A DNA stretch of 64,000 nucleotides, taken from contig NZ_CP107905.1 in assembly GCF_036014015.1 (NCBI RefSeq), positions 5,952,001 through 6,016,000 of the forward strand. The letters are read 5' to 3'. Of the stretch, positions 8,892 through 18,391 are shown piece by piece. The first letter of the stretch is position 1. Each line of letters starts with the position of its first letter. The notes under the pieces were generated by a model, which searched no databases, was not told the DNA's origin, and was given only the letters and a program-made list of their open reading frames with translations. The stretch comes from Streptomyces sp. NBC_00457 (GTDB lineage Bacteria; Actinomycetota; Actinomycetes; Streptomycetales; Streptomycetaceae). A program made the position numbers and the translations under genes.

Positions 8892-9632
8892 CTAGAGGCC
8901 CCCACCCCGCAGCCCACGGAGTTCCTTCGCAGCCTCGGTCAAATCCTTCGCCGTATCAATGGCCCGCCAATACGCCCCCTGCGGAAGAGGAAACCCCGCC
9001 AACCGCCGCTCCCGAGCCAACCGCGGAAACGTCGTCCGCTCATGATCCCCCCGCTCCGGCAACATCCCGGCGAACTCGGGAGAGAACACGTACACCCCCG
9101 CATTGATCTCGAACGTCGACGGCGGCGCCTCGATGAAGTCCGTGATGTGACCGAACCCGTCCGTCCGCACCGCCCCCCACGGAATCCGCGGCCGGGCCAG
9201 CGCGAGCGTCGCTATGGCGTCCCGCTCGGCGTGGAAGTCGGCCATGTCACGCAGCGAGAACCGGGTCCAGATGTCGCCGTTGGTGGCGTACCAGTGCTGG
9301 TCCGGATGGGGAAGGTGCGCGGCGGCATACTTCAGGCCCCCGCCGCGCCCGAGCGGCTCGGTCTCGACGACGGTCGTGACCCGCACGGGAAGCTCCGCCG
9401 ACTCCAGCCACTTCTGCAGGACGTCGGCAAGGTGGCCGCAGCTGACCACCACGTCCGTGACGCCCTCCTCGGCGAGCCAGACAAGCTGATGGCCGATGAT
9501 CGGCGTCCCCGTTCCGGGGATCTCGACCATCGGCTTGGGCCGGTCGTCCGTGTAGGGGCGCAGCCGGGAGCCCTGGCCCCCGGCCAGGACGACGGCCTGG
9601 ACAGGGCGAGACGCGGCGTTCGGATCGGTCAT
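8892..9632 (-). CDS. NDP-sugar nucleotidyltransferase
   Basis: A 246-residue single-domain nucleotidyltransferase. The N-terminal signature LAGGQGSRLRPYT with DRPKPMVEI binds the nucleotide and sugar phosphate; GGLKYA and NGDIW (metal-site Asp) follow. It would make an NDP-hexose from NTP and a sugar 1-phosphate. It lacks the C-terminal beta-helix of the longer GlmU/GlgC types. The sugar cannot be read from the sequence and no glycosyltransferase is adjacent. Confidence 0.85.
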   Translation of the reverse strand: MTDPNAASRPVQAVVLAGGQGSRLRPYTDDRPKPMVEIPGTGTPIIGHQLVWLAEEGVTDVVVSCGHLADVLQKWLESAELPVRVTTVVETEPLGRGGGLKYAAAHLPHPDQHWYATNGDIWTRFSLRDMADFHAERDAIATLALARPRIPWGAVRTDGFGHITDFIEAPPSTFEINAGVYVFSPEFAGMLPERGDHERTTFPRLARERRLAGFPLPQGAYWRAIDTAKDLTEAAKELRGLRGGGL

Positions 9633-9736
9633 GACCGAACTGTACGTCGCGTCCCGCGCCCCTTATTTTGCGCTGCTCGACACCGGCGCGCCCCTACGGC
9701 TCCCCGTGCGCCGCTTCTGGCGGCAACCACTGACTC

Positions 9737-10183
9737 TCAGCTGTGCGCCCCCGCGACCCCCGAGGCGAACGAGGTGTCGCAGACCGGGCGGGAGAAGGAC
9801 TGGGCCCGGTTCGCGCCGTAGACGCGGACCGCGGCGCGGCCGAGTTCGCGGGCGAGGGAGGCGCAGTGCTTGGCCAGGGACGGGCGCTCGTTGACCGCCT
9901 GTTGGAGGTGGGTGAGCGCGATGCCCGGGTCCTTCTCCTGGAGTTCGGTCAGGAGCTGCCGGCGCAGCACCTCCTGGGGGGCGCGCTTCTTGGCCGGCGC
10001 GGCCAGGTCCTCGGAGGACGCGGTGAGCACCGAGCTCGAGGAGGTCCCCGACCAGTTGACTCGGGTGACCGCGAGGGTCCCGGAGAGAACCAGGACGACG
10101 GGCAGGACGAGGGCGAGGGAGCGGCCGATCCGGCGGGCGGGGCCCCGGCCGCGTCGCGTCTGTTGAGTAGTGGAGTGCTTCAC
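9737..10183 (-). CDS. Single-pass membrane or secreted protein, unknown
   Basis: A 148-residue protein. A basic N-terminus (about 1-20) is followed by one hydrophobic helix (about 22-43), then an extracytoplasmic part with two cysteines (KHCASLAREL and RPVCDTSF) that could form a disulfide. No enzyme motif is seen. It lies downstream of msiK but is separated from it by a strong terminator, so it is probably expressed alone. Confidence 0.75.
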   Translation of the reverse strand: MKHSTTQQTRRGRGPARRIGRSLALVLPVVLVLSGTLAVTRVNWSGTSSSSVLTASSEDLAAPAKKRAPQEVLRRQLLTELQEKDPGIALTHLQQAVNERPSLAKHCASLARELGRAAVRVYGANRAQSFSRPVCDTSFASGVAGAHS

Positions 10184-10325
10184 GCGAGTGAGGGTAGCGT
10201 CCGGTAATGATTTGGCGACATTCAGTCACCGGTTCGGGGGATAGAGAACCGCCTCGAATCGGGCACGGCGTTGACGTACGGCACTCGAAATGACCGGTCT
10301 GCCGGGGTATTTGTCGACAACGAGA

Positions 10326-10353
10326 AGGGCCCCGCAGCGCTCTGCGGGGCCCT
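10326..10353 (-). terminator. Terminator of msiK
   Basis: A 12-bp perfect stem agggccccgcag/ctgcggggccct with a 4-base loop, placed just past the msiK stop on the minus strand. Confidence 0.85.
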
Positions 10354-10418
10354 CTTCGTCAACCTGGGTGAATTACCCGGGGTTGTACTTCCTGTCCTCG
10401 GCGCGAGCCGTCAGTGCG

Positions 10419-11555
<1,137 letters not shown>

Positions 11556-11636
11556 GGTGAATGGGCCCCCTTCTACCGGCAGGAACGTGCCGGACGATCC
11601 GTTGTAGGAAGGTGGTGCCACTACGGGTGGTTCCGT

Positions 11637-11652
11637 TGTGGTGTAGTCCACA
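11637..11652 (-). promoter_or_regulatory. Candidate DasR site (dre) upstream of msiK
   Basis: TGTGGTGTAGTCCACA is a near-perfect palindrome matching the dre consensus AGTGGTCTAGACCACT at 12 of 16 positions (10 of 12 in the core). It lies about 80 bp before the msiK ATG. Confidence 0.6.
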
Positions 11653-11665
11653 TAAGTGAACTGGG

Positions 11666-12124
11666 TCAGGACGGTACCTGGCGTTCACCTGGTCTGTCAG
11701 TACCTGGACCGGTGTGAACTTCGCCGAAATTTTCGAGGACCTCCGCCGGAGCGTCCCGCAACCCCAGCCGCAGATGCTCCACGTGATAGAGGGCTTGGTC
11801 GAGCAATTCGGCCACGTGGTTGTCGTAGAGCGCGTAGATCACGGACCGGCCGCGCCGCTCACCCGTCACCAGCCCCAGATTGCGCAGCAGCCGCAGCTGA
11901 TGCGAGCAGGCGGACTGTTCCATGCCCACGGCGTCCGCGAGCTCGGTGGCCGCGCACGGGCCCTCCTGGAGCCGGGCCAGGATCCGCAGGCGTGACGGGG
12001 TGGCGAGGGCCTGCAGCGTGGTGGCGACGTCTGCGGCGCCCACGGCTTCGAGGCGTTCCCGTGCCGTGGCAGAGGTCTTGGCGTCCGTTCCGTGGCCCAT
12101 GGTCTTCATCCTACGGACGCCCAT
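11666..12124 (-). CDS. ArsR/SmtB-family metal-sensing repressor with alpha-5 site
   Basis: A 152-residue winged-helix repressor. The HTH is ELADAVGMEQSACSHQLRLL and the wing GERRGRSVIYAL. The last helix contains DNHVAELLDQALYHVEH, which fits D-x-H-x10-H-x2-H, the interfacial alpha-5 metal site of zinc, cobalt and nickel sensors such as CzrA and SmtB. The ELCVCD-type alpha-3 site is absent. It diverges from a P1B-4 efflux ATPase across an operator. Start is uncertain: ATGs at 12124, 12109 and 12100 are in frame, and the last has the best ribosome site (ggatgaag). Confidence 0.88.
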   Translation of the reverse strand: MGVRRMKTMGHGTDAKTSATARERLEAVGAADVATTLQALATPSRLRILARLQEGPCAATELADAVGMEQSACSHQLRLLRNLGLVTGERRGRSVIYALYDNHVAELLDQALYHVEHLRLGLRDAPAEVLENFGEVHTGPGTDRPGERQVPS

Positions 12125-12133
12125 CCATGAACG

Positions 12134-12151
12134 TATGAATGGGTCTTCATA
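12134..12151. promoter_or_regulatory. ArsR-type operator overlapping the efflux promoter
   Basis: TATGAA-TGGGTC-TTCATA is a perfect 6-6-6 dyad of the TGAA-N6-TTCA type bound by SmtB/CzrA-like sensors. Its right arm overlaps a consensus -10 hexamer. It lies between the divergent repressor and ATPase genes, so both can be controlled from it. Confidence 0.75.
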
Positions 12152-12155
12152 TAAT
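12150..12155 (+). promoter_or_regulatory. -10 hexamer TATAAT of the efflux ATPase promoter
   Basis: A perfect TATAAT, rare in this GC-rich genome. A weak -35 (tgaacg, 12128-12133) lies 16 bp upstream. Repressor bound at 12134-12151 would cover the spacer. Confidence 0.65.
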
Positions 12156-12234
12156 CCTGTACGGTGAAAACAGCGGCGCCGGACTCACGGCCGACCGCCC
12201 CCTCGTCATGCCCTCGTGAAGGACACCCGCGCCC

Positions 12235-14211
12235 ATGCCCTCCACCCTCACCCAGCCGACGGCGGACCGGACCGCGCCGCCGCGGCCGCCGGAAGCCATC
12301 CGCCGCCGCACCCGCGTCCTCGCCCTCCCCGAGGCCCGCTGGGCCGTCGCGGCCACCGCCTTCTTCCTGCTCGCGCTGCCGCTCCAGCTGGCCGGCGCCC
12401 CCGCCTGGACCTGGGGCCCGCTCTATGCCCTGTCGTACGCCACCGGCGGCTGGGAGCCCGGCTGGGAAGGCCTCAAGGCCCTCAGGGACAAGACCCTCGA
12501 CGTCGACCTGCTGATGATCGTCGCCGCCCTCGGCGCCGCCTCCATCGGCCAGGTCATGGACGGCGCCCTGCTCATCGTCATCTTCGCCACCTCGGGCGCC
12601 CTGGAGGCCCTGGCCACCGCCCGCACCGCCGACTCGGTCCGCGGCCTGCTCGACCTGGCCCCCGCCACGGCGACCCGCCTCACCCCCGACGGCGGCGAAC
12701 AGACCGTCGCCGTGGAGGAGTTGAGGGTCGGCGACATCGTCCTCGTACGCCCCGGCGAACGCGTCGGCGCCGACGGCCGCGTGCTCGACGGAGCCAGCGA
12801 GGTCGACCAGGCGACCATCACCGGCGAGCCACTGCCGGTCGCCAAGGAGCCCGGCGACGAGGTCTTCGCGGGAACCCTCAACGGCACGGGTGCCTTGCGC
12901 GTCCGCGTCGAGCGGGACGCCTCCGACTCCGTGATCGCCCGGATCGTCCGGATGGTCGAGGAGGCCTCCGAGACCAAGGCCCCCACCCAGCTGTTCATCG
13001 AGAAGGTCGAACAGCGCTACTCGGTCGGCATGGTCGCTGCCACCCTCGCCGTCTTCCTCGTACCGCTCGCCCTCGGCGCCGCGCTCACCGGCTCACTGCT
13101 GCGGGCGATGACCTTCATGATCGTCGCTTCGCCGTGCGCGATCGTTCTTTCCACCATGCCGCCGCTGCTGTCCGCGATCGCCAACGCCGGACGCCACGGT
13201 GTCCTGGTCAAGTCGGCGGTGGTGATGGAACGCCTGGGCCAGGTCGACACCGTCGCCCTCGACAAGACGGGCACCCTCACGGAGGGCACCCCGCGCGTCA
13301 CGGACGTAACCCCCCTGCCGGCTTCCGGCCTCGACGAATCCGCCCTGCTCACCCTGGCCGCAGCCGCCGAGCACCCCAGCGAACACCCGCTGGCCCGCGC
13401 CATCGTGGCCGCGGCCCGCGAACGCGGTCTCACGCTGCCGGAGACCGAGAACTTCGACTCCACACCGGGCGTCGGGGTGACCGCCGGGATCGACGGCCGC
13501 ACCGTCGCCGTGGGCGCCCCCGCACGCCTGCTGAACGACACAGGTGACACGGCCGCCCTGGTCGCGCGACTGGAGGACGACGGCCGTACGGCGGTCCTGG
13601 TGACGGTCGACGGCACCCCGGCCGGAGTGCTGGGCATCGCCGACCGCCTGCGCCCGAACGCGGCGGCCACGATCACCTCCCTCGCGGCCCTCACCGGAAC
13701 CAAGCCCGTGCTGCTCACCGGCGACAACCCGCGCGCCGCCGCCCACGTGGCCGCCGAGGTCGGCATCGACGACGTACGCGCCGGGCTGCTCCCCGAGCAC
13801 AAGGTCGCCGCGGTGAAGGAGCTGGAGGCCGCGGGCCGCAAGGTGATGGTGGTGGGCGACGGCGTCAACGACGCCCCCGCTCTCGCCGCCGCTCACTCCG
13901 GCGTCGCGATGGGGCGCGCGGGTTCGGATCTCGCGCTGGAGACGGCGGACGCGGTGATCGTCCGAGACGAACTCACCACGGTGCCCGCGGTGATCGCCCT
14001 CTCGCGCCGGGCACGGCAGCTGGTGGTGCAGAACCTGGTGGTCGCCGGTGTGTTCATCGCGGTGCTGGTGACCTGGGACCTGGCGGGGACGCTGCCGCTG
14101 CCGCTCGGTGTGCTCGGGCACGAGGGGTCGACCGTGCTGGTCGGCCTCAACGGTCTGCGGCTGCTGCGGGAGGCTGCGTGGCAGCGGGCGGAGCGTGAGT
14201 CGGGGCGCTGA
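12235..14211 (+). CDS. P1B-4-type heavy-metal efflux ATPase
   Basis: A 658-residue metal pump. No N-terminal CxxC or His-rich metal domain; the first membrane helix begins near 37. Motifs in order: actuator ITGEPLPVA, membrane metal site SPC (about 301), phosphorylation site DKTGTLT (about 343), nucleotide-site SEHPLA, and GDGVNDAPAL. SPC together with HEGST in the last membrane helices (about 629) marks subgroup P1B-4 (Co, Fe, Zn or Ni export; CoaT/CtpD types). Divergent from its ArsR-type regulator. Its last 65 bp overlap the convergent acyltransferase gene. Confidence 0.9.
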   Translation: MPSTLTQPTADRTAPPRPPEAIRRRTRVLALPEARWAVAATAFFLLALPLQLAGAPAWTWGPLYALSYATGGWEPGWEGLKALRDKTLDVDLLMIVAALGAASIGQVMDGALLIVIFATSGALEALATARTADSVRGLLDLAPATATRLTPDGGEQTVAVEELRVGDIVLVRPGERVGADGRVLDGASEVDQATITGEPLPVAKEPGDEVFAGTLNGTGALRVRVERDASDSVIARIVRMVEEASETKAPTQLFIEKVEQRYSVGMVAATLAVFLVPLALGAALTGSLLRAMTFMIVASPCAIVLSTMPPLLSAIANAGRHGVLVKSAVVMERLGQVDTVALDKTGTLTEGTPRVTDVTPLPASGLDESALLTLAAAAEHPSEHPLARAIVAAARERGLTLPETENFDSTPGVGVTAGIDGRTVAVGAPARLLNDTGDTAALVARLEDDGRTAVLVTVDGTPAGVLGIADRLRPNAAATITSLAALTGTKPVLLTGDNPRAAAHVAAEVGIDDVRAGLLPEHKVAAVKELEAAGRKVMVVGDGVNDAPALAAAHSGVAMGRAGSDLALETADAVIVRDELTTVPAVIALSRRARQLVVQNLVVAGVFIAVLVTWDLAGTLPLPLGVLGHEGSTVLVGLNGLRLLREAAWQRAERESGR

Positions 14212-15484
14212 GCCGCGGCTCCGTACGACGCGGGGAGGGGGCGGCTCCGGACGCCGCCACCGCTTGCAGCTCCTGGGCCACGGCGGCGCCGATCATCTCG
14301 GCGTCGCCGGCCCGCAGATGGCTGACGACGGTCAGGGTGTAGGCGTCGGCGGTGTGGACGAGGCAGAGGTTCGCCGTGCCCGGCGGGGACAGCTGCGGCA
14401 GCGGAACGATGCGCGCCAGGGGACGGCCGTACAACCGGCTGGGGCTGTCCCGCCACTTGAACGCGGTGCACAGGCTGGTGGTGATCTCGGGGCGCGCCAG
14501 GCGCTTGGCCATCACCTCGGCCAGCCACGGCACGGTCCGCGCGGAGGCCTGCAGCGCGGGCAGGATCGCGCGGTGGGCGTCGCAGCGGTGATGCAGCGCG
14601 GCGACCAGGTCCTGGCATGCCTGGAGACGTTCCACCGGGGAGGCGATGTCGACGGGCAGCGGGATGCGCAGCACGGTGACGCCGTTGCCGAGTTGCCCCG
14701 CGCTGTGCCGGGTCCGCAGGTCGACCGGCACCGTGGCGTACAGGGGGGTCGGCCCCTTGGGCCAGGAGCGCAGGGGCCCGTAGCAGGCGCGGAGGGCGCC
14801 GGCGTAGGCGCTCAGGAGCAGTTCGTTGAGTGTCGCTCCGCGCCCGCCGGACGGCTGGCGGCGGGCCGTGCGCATGGTCTGCGGGTCGAGGCCGACCATG
14901 GCCACCGACGGCCGCATGCCGTCGGCGGGCGTCGGAGGAAGGGGCTGGCTGGGGACCCCGATGCGGTGCAACTCCCGGAGCACGGTGGCCGCTTTGATGC
15001 GCGGGCGCCCCGCTGCCGTAGCCGGTCCGAGCGCGGACGGCGGTGCGGCGTCGTCCATCAGCATCCGGAAGAGCGTCTCCAGGGATCTGCCGTCCAGCAG
15101 TGCGTGATGGGCGAGCAGCACGATGGCGTGCTCGCCCGCCGGGGTGGCGTGCGGGGCCACCAGCAGTCGCCACAGTGGCCGTTCGGGCGGCAGCGGGTGC
15201 CCGACGCCCGCGGTGAGCAGGGAGTCCAGGTCCTGGTCAGTGGCGGTGATGTGCGCGGCGGGATCGAAGGGCCGGGCGGCCGACCACCGGTGGCCCGACA
15301 GCGCCGCCGGCCCGGCGGGAGGCCGCAGCACCTGGCTCATCCGGTCCAGTTCGCCCCATCGCTCGCGGACTCGGGACCGCACCTGCTCCAGGTCGAACGG
15401 CGTTCCGGGAAACACCGCGGCGATGCCGATCGTCCCCGGCAGCCCATTGCGGAGGTGCCCCTCGTCGAAGGCCGACAGCCTCAT
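14147..15484 (-). CDS. WS/DGAT-family acyltransferase (copy 1, intact HHxxxDG)
   Basis: A 445-residue protein of the wax ester synthase/diacylglycerol acyltransferase superfamily, which moves an acyl group from a thioester to an alcohol or amine. The catalytic motif HHALLDG (H126, H127, D131) is intact. Further family marks are ATLNELLLSAYAGALR (like the NDVVLA region) and LGNGVTVLRIPLPV. ATG at 15484 follows aaggaaagagg; the frame upstream to 15568 overlaps the KS end. Last gene of the operon, sharing its MRLS..DE..L start with copy 2. Its end overlaps the convergent ATPase gene by 65 bp. Substrate unknown; the adjacent ACP suggests an acyl-ACP donor. Confidence 0.85.
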   Translation of the reverse strand: MRLSAFDEGHLRNGLPGTIGIAAVFPGTPFDLEQVRSRVRERWGELDRMSQVLRPPAGPAALSGHRWSAARPFDPAAHITATDQDLDSLLTAGVGHPLPPERPLWRLLVAPHATPAGEHAIVLLAHHALLDGRSLETLFRMLMDDAAPPSALGPATAAGRPRIKAATVLRELHRIGVPSQPLPPTPADGMRPSVAMVGLDPQTMRTARRQPSGGRGATLNELLLSAYAGALRACYGPLRSWPKGPTPLYATVPVDLRTRHSAGQLGNGVTVLRIPLPVDIASPVERLQACQDLVAALHHRCDAHRAILPALQASARTVPWLAEVMAKRLARPEITTSLCTAFKWRDSPSRLYGRPLARIVPLPQLSPPGTANLCLVHTADAYTLTVVSHLRAGDAEMIGAAVAQELQAVAASGAAPSPRRTEPRLSAPTHAPPAATQPPAAAADR

Positions 15485-15539
15485 GTTCCACAGCCTCTTT
15501 CCTTGGTGGTGCAGCTGCCCGGGCCCCCGCCTCGGTCGA

Positions 15540-16760
15540 TCAACCGTCGGGCGAGTCGAACACGGCACAGGCGTTGTGGCCGCCGAACGCGAAACTGCTG
15601 CTGATCACCGGGCCGTCCGGGATCTTGCGTGGCTCGGCCGTGACCACGTCCAGTTCGCATCGGGGGTCCAGCCGCGTGAGATGGGCGGTCGGCGGGGCGA
15701 GCCCTTCACGCACCGACCAGGCCGCGATCACGGCCTCCACCGCTCCCGCCGCCCCCAGCGCATGCCCGGTCACCGCCTTGGGGGCGGTCACGGGCACCCC
15801 ACCCGGGCCGAACAGGGCGGTGATGGCCTGCGCCTCCGCGAGGTCGTTCAACTGGGTGCCGGTGCCATGCGCGTTGACATGGGTGACGGCGTCCGCAGTC
15901 GTCCCCGCGTCGGCGAGCGCCTGCTCCATGCACGCCCGGGCACCGGCGCCGTCGGGATGCGGTGCCGTGAGGTGGTAGGCGTCGGAGGTGCGCCCGTACC
16001 CGGTGAGCGTGGCGTAGATCCGGGCGCCCCGCGCGCGGGCCAGGTCCAGCCGTTCCAGCACCAGGAACGCCGCCCCTTCGGCGAGGACGAAGCCCCGCCG
16101 CCCCTCGTCGAACGGCCGTGACGCGGACGCGGGTTCCTCGCAATCCGTGACCATCGCACCGGACCGGCCGAAGGCAAGCGCGGTCGTAGGGGTCAGCGGA
16201 GCTTCGTGTCCCCCCGCCACCACCACGTCCGCGCCCCCCGCCCGGATCATCTGCAGTGCCTCACCCACCGCATGCGTCCCGGAGGCACAGGCGGTGGAGA
16301 CCGTCAGACTGGGGCCGGTGATACCGAGCTTGGCGCTGACCCAGTACGCCCCCGCGTTGTGCATCAGCCGCGACGCGTACAGCACATCGGGCCGCCCGAT
16401 GCCGTTCTCCTGACTGATCACCCCGCCGTAGCCGGTCCCGGTGACCACCGCCCGCCGCTCCGCCGGCACATGCAGCCCCCCGGCATCCTCCACGGCGTCC
16501 ACGGCGGCACACACCGCCAACTGCGCCGAACGGTCCGCCCGCCGCACCTCCTTGGGCGTCAGCTGTCCGCTCGGGTCGAAGTCGGTCATCGGACCCGCCG
16601 GGTATACGACGGCTCCCTCGTCTGCTCCCTTCTCGTCGAAGGCATGCAGCGAGATCGCCGAACGGCACTCCACCAGACTCGCCCACAGCGCGGCCGGCGT
16701 CGCTCCGGCCGCGCAGCGAACCCCCAGGCCCGTGACGGCGACGGCGTGGCCGGGCGTCAC
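15540..16760 (-). CDS. Beta-ketoacyl-ACP synthase, FabF-like
   Basis: A 406-residue stand-alone condensing enzyme that extends an ACP-bound acyl chain by two carbons. The catalytic triad is present: C158 in STACASG, H298 in HVNAHGTGT and H333 in TGHALGA, with K328. The frame is complete, with no acyltransferase or ketoreductase domain attached. GTG start overlaps the ACP stop by 4 bp, so the two are coupled. It lies between two WS/DGAT genes, outside any fatty-acid synthase locus, so it is probably specialised. Confidence 0.92.
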   Translation of the reverse strand: MTPGHAVAVTGLGVRCAAGATPAALWASLVECRSAISLHAFDEKGADEGAVVYPAGPMTDFDPSGQLTPKEVRRADRSAQLAVCAAVDAVEDAGGLHVPAERRAVVTGTGYGGVISQENGIGRPDVLYASRLMHNAGAYWVSAKLGITGPSLTVSTACASGTHAVGEALQMIRAGGADVVVAGGHEAPLTPTTALAFGRSGAMVTDCEEPASASRPFDEGRRGFVLAEGAAFLVLERLDLARARGARIYATLTGYGRTSDAYHLTAPHPDGAGARACMEQALADAGTTADAVTHVNAHGTGTQLNDLAEAQAITALFGPGGVPVTAPKAVTGHALGAAGAVEAVIAAWSVREGLAPPTAHLTRLDPRCELDVVTAEPRKIPDGPVISSSFAFGGHNACAVFDSPDG

Positions 16761-17035
16761 CGGGCGGCGAGGGGGCCGTGGCCGGCGTGGGTGCGCAGCC
16801 TCACGATGAGGTCGGCGACATCACCCACGGTGGACACCCCGGAGGTGTCGGTTCCGCGCAGGGACACCCCGAACTCGTCCTCCGACGCCGCCTGCAGCTC
16901 GGTGATGTCCAGACTGTCGGCGCCCAGATCGGCCACCAGCCGGGCCTGCGGCAGGACCGCCTCCACCGGCACCGACATCACCCGCGCACACAGCGGTCGC
17001 AGCGCTTCCCATACGTCCACATGTTCCACGTCCAT
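16757..17035 (-). CDS. Acyl carrier protein
   Basis: A 92-residue carrier protein. LGADSLDITEL holds the serine (S41) that receives 4'-phosphopantetheine. Acidic helix 2 (about 41-57) is present. The frame opens further up to 17089, but ATG at 17035 follows acggagacgctgc and gives the usual length. It is the expected carrier for the coupled KS and for one or both WS/DGAT enzymes. No phosphopantetheinyl transferase is in the window. Confidence 0.9.
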   Translation of the reverse strand: MDVEHVDVWEALRPLCARVMSVPVEAVLPQARLVADLGADSLDITELQAASEDEFGVSLRGTDTSGVSTVGDVADLIVRLRTHAGHGPLAAR

Positions 17036-17058
17036 GCAGCGTCTCCGTTTCCTGGTGC

Positions 17059-18300
17059 TCACAGTGATGGCGTCGAGGTACGAGCCCATGTCTCAAACTC
17101 CGTGACGACCGCGTCGGCGAGCCGTCGCGCGTCGTCCGGGCGCAGGTTGCACACCACGGTCAACGTGACCGCGTCCCCTGCCTGGGCCAGGGCGAAGCTG
17201 GCGGTGCCCGGGTGGTGCAGGGGCGGCAGCCCCACAGTGCGCACGAGCGCGTGGCCCCGGAACGTGCTGGGGCCGCCGGGCCACTTGACGGCGGTGGTCG
17301 CGGTCGCCGCGAAGCAGGAGTGGCGACCACGGCTGGTGAGAAGTCTGGTCACCCAAGGGCCGGTCCGCCGTGCCGCTTCCGCGGCGGGAAACAGCACCGA
17401 GGCGTGCACGGCGGCCCGTGCGGGAACCGCGGCCAGCGCGGCCTGCCCCGCCCGCAGCCGCGCCAGGGGCCCGTCCACATCGACGGGCAACGGCACCCGA
17501 ATCACCGTGAGGGCATTGCCCAGTTCGCCCGGATCGGCCCGGCTGCGCAGATCACACGGCACAGCCGTGTACACGGGTTCATCCCGCTGCCGCCACCGCC
17601 GTACCGGACCGTACTGATCCCGCATCGCCCCGGCCACCGCGCCCACCAGCAGCTCGTTCAACGTCGAGCCCCGCCCGTCGGCAGGCTGCCGACGGGCGGC
17701 CCGGACCGTCTGCGCCGGCAGCGCGCTCACCGCGACCGAGGAGTACGTCCGCCCCGGCGACGGCATCGGCAGGGCCTGCCCCGCGGCCGTCATCACCCGG
17801 AGTTCCCGGCCCACAGCTCGCAGCCCGGCACGCGACAGCGGCGCCGGCCGGGCAGCCGCCCGCACCGCTCCAGGACTGTCCATCAACGAACGCATCAACG
17901 TGGCCAGCGAGCGCCCGTCCAGCAGCACATGCTGCGCCACGAGCGCCAGGGCGAAACCGCCGTACGCCGCGTCCGGGACCACGTACAGCCGCCAGGGCGG
18001 CACCCCGCCGACGAGCGGCCGGTCCACGCTCTGCGCCCACAGGTCGTCCACCTTGTGCCGGGCCAGGACGACATGGACGTCGGGGTCGAACGGTCCCGGT
18101 ACGACCCACCGCGCGCGCCCGCCGCCGCTTTCCGGACGGTCGAGCACACAGTTCATCCGCTCCAGATGCGCCCACCGCTCGGTGACGCGCGCCCGCACCC
18201 GCGCCACATCGGGCTGCTCACCGGCGAAGACCGCCGCCAGGCCGACAACTCCCGGACACCCGTTGAACAGCAGCATCTCGTCGGCACAGGACAGTCTCAT
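17059..18300 (-). CDS. WS/DGAT-family acyltransferase (copy 2, QHxxxDG)
   Basis: A 413-residue paralogue of the enzyme at 14147-15484. They share the start MRLS..DE..L, the ARRQP.DGRG.TLNELL block and the LGN..TV.R.PLPVD block. The catalytic motif reads QHVLLDG (Q123, H124, D128): the first histidine is Gln, while the second, usually the general base, is kept. It may therefore have a different acceptor or lower activity. First gene of the operon, 23 bp before the ACP. Only 91 bp separate it from the small secreted protein gene upstream, with a hairpin in between. Confidence 0.82.
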   Translation of the reverse strand: MRLSCADEMLLFNGCPGVVGLAAVFAGEQPDVARVRARVTERWAHLERMNCVLDRPESGGGRARWVVPGPFDPDVHVVLARHKVDDLWAQSVDRPLVGGVPPWRLYVVPDAAYGGFALALVAQHVLLDGRSLATLMRSLMDSPGAVRAAARPAPLSRAGLRAVGRELRVMTAAGQALPMPSPGRTYSSVAVSALPAQTVRAARRQPADGRGSTLNELLVGAVAGAMRDQYGPVRRWRQRDEPVYTAVPCDLRSRADPGELGNALTVIRVPLPVDVDGPLARLRAGQAALAAVPARAAVHASVLFPAAEAARRTGPWVTRLLTSRGRHSCFAATATTAVKWPGGPSTFRGHALVRTVGLPPLHHPGTASFALAQAGDAVTLTVVCNLRPDDARRLADAVVTEFETWARTSTPSL

Positions 18301-18327
18301 GCGCTAGGTCGCCCTACCCTTCCTCGT

Positions 18328-18360
18328 CCAACGCCCGCACCGTGACGGTGCGGGCGTTGG
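18328..18360 (-). terminator. Hairpin between small secreted gene and acyltransferase operon
   Basis: Perfect arms 18328-18343 and 18345-18360 (about 14 usable base pairs). It follows the 18392 gene on the minus strand and precedes the acyltransferase ATG by 28 bp. Either it ends the upstream transcript or the operon promoter lies inside it. Confidence 0.7.
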
Positions 18361-18391
18361 ACTGCGAGGCCGATCGCCTCGAACCGTCTGC

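Noticed and set aside
7914..9821. A 635-codon plus-strand frame
   Set aside because: Its product is Arg/Pro/His-rich low complexity and covers the DoxX gene in another frame and the nucleotidyltransferase on the other strand.
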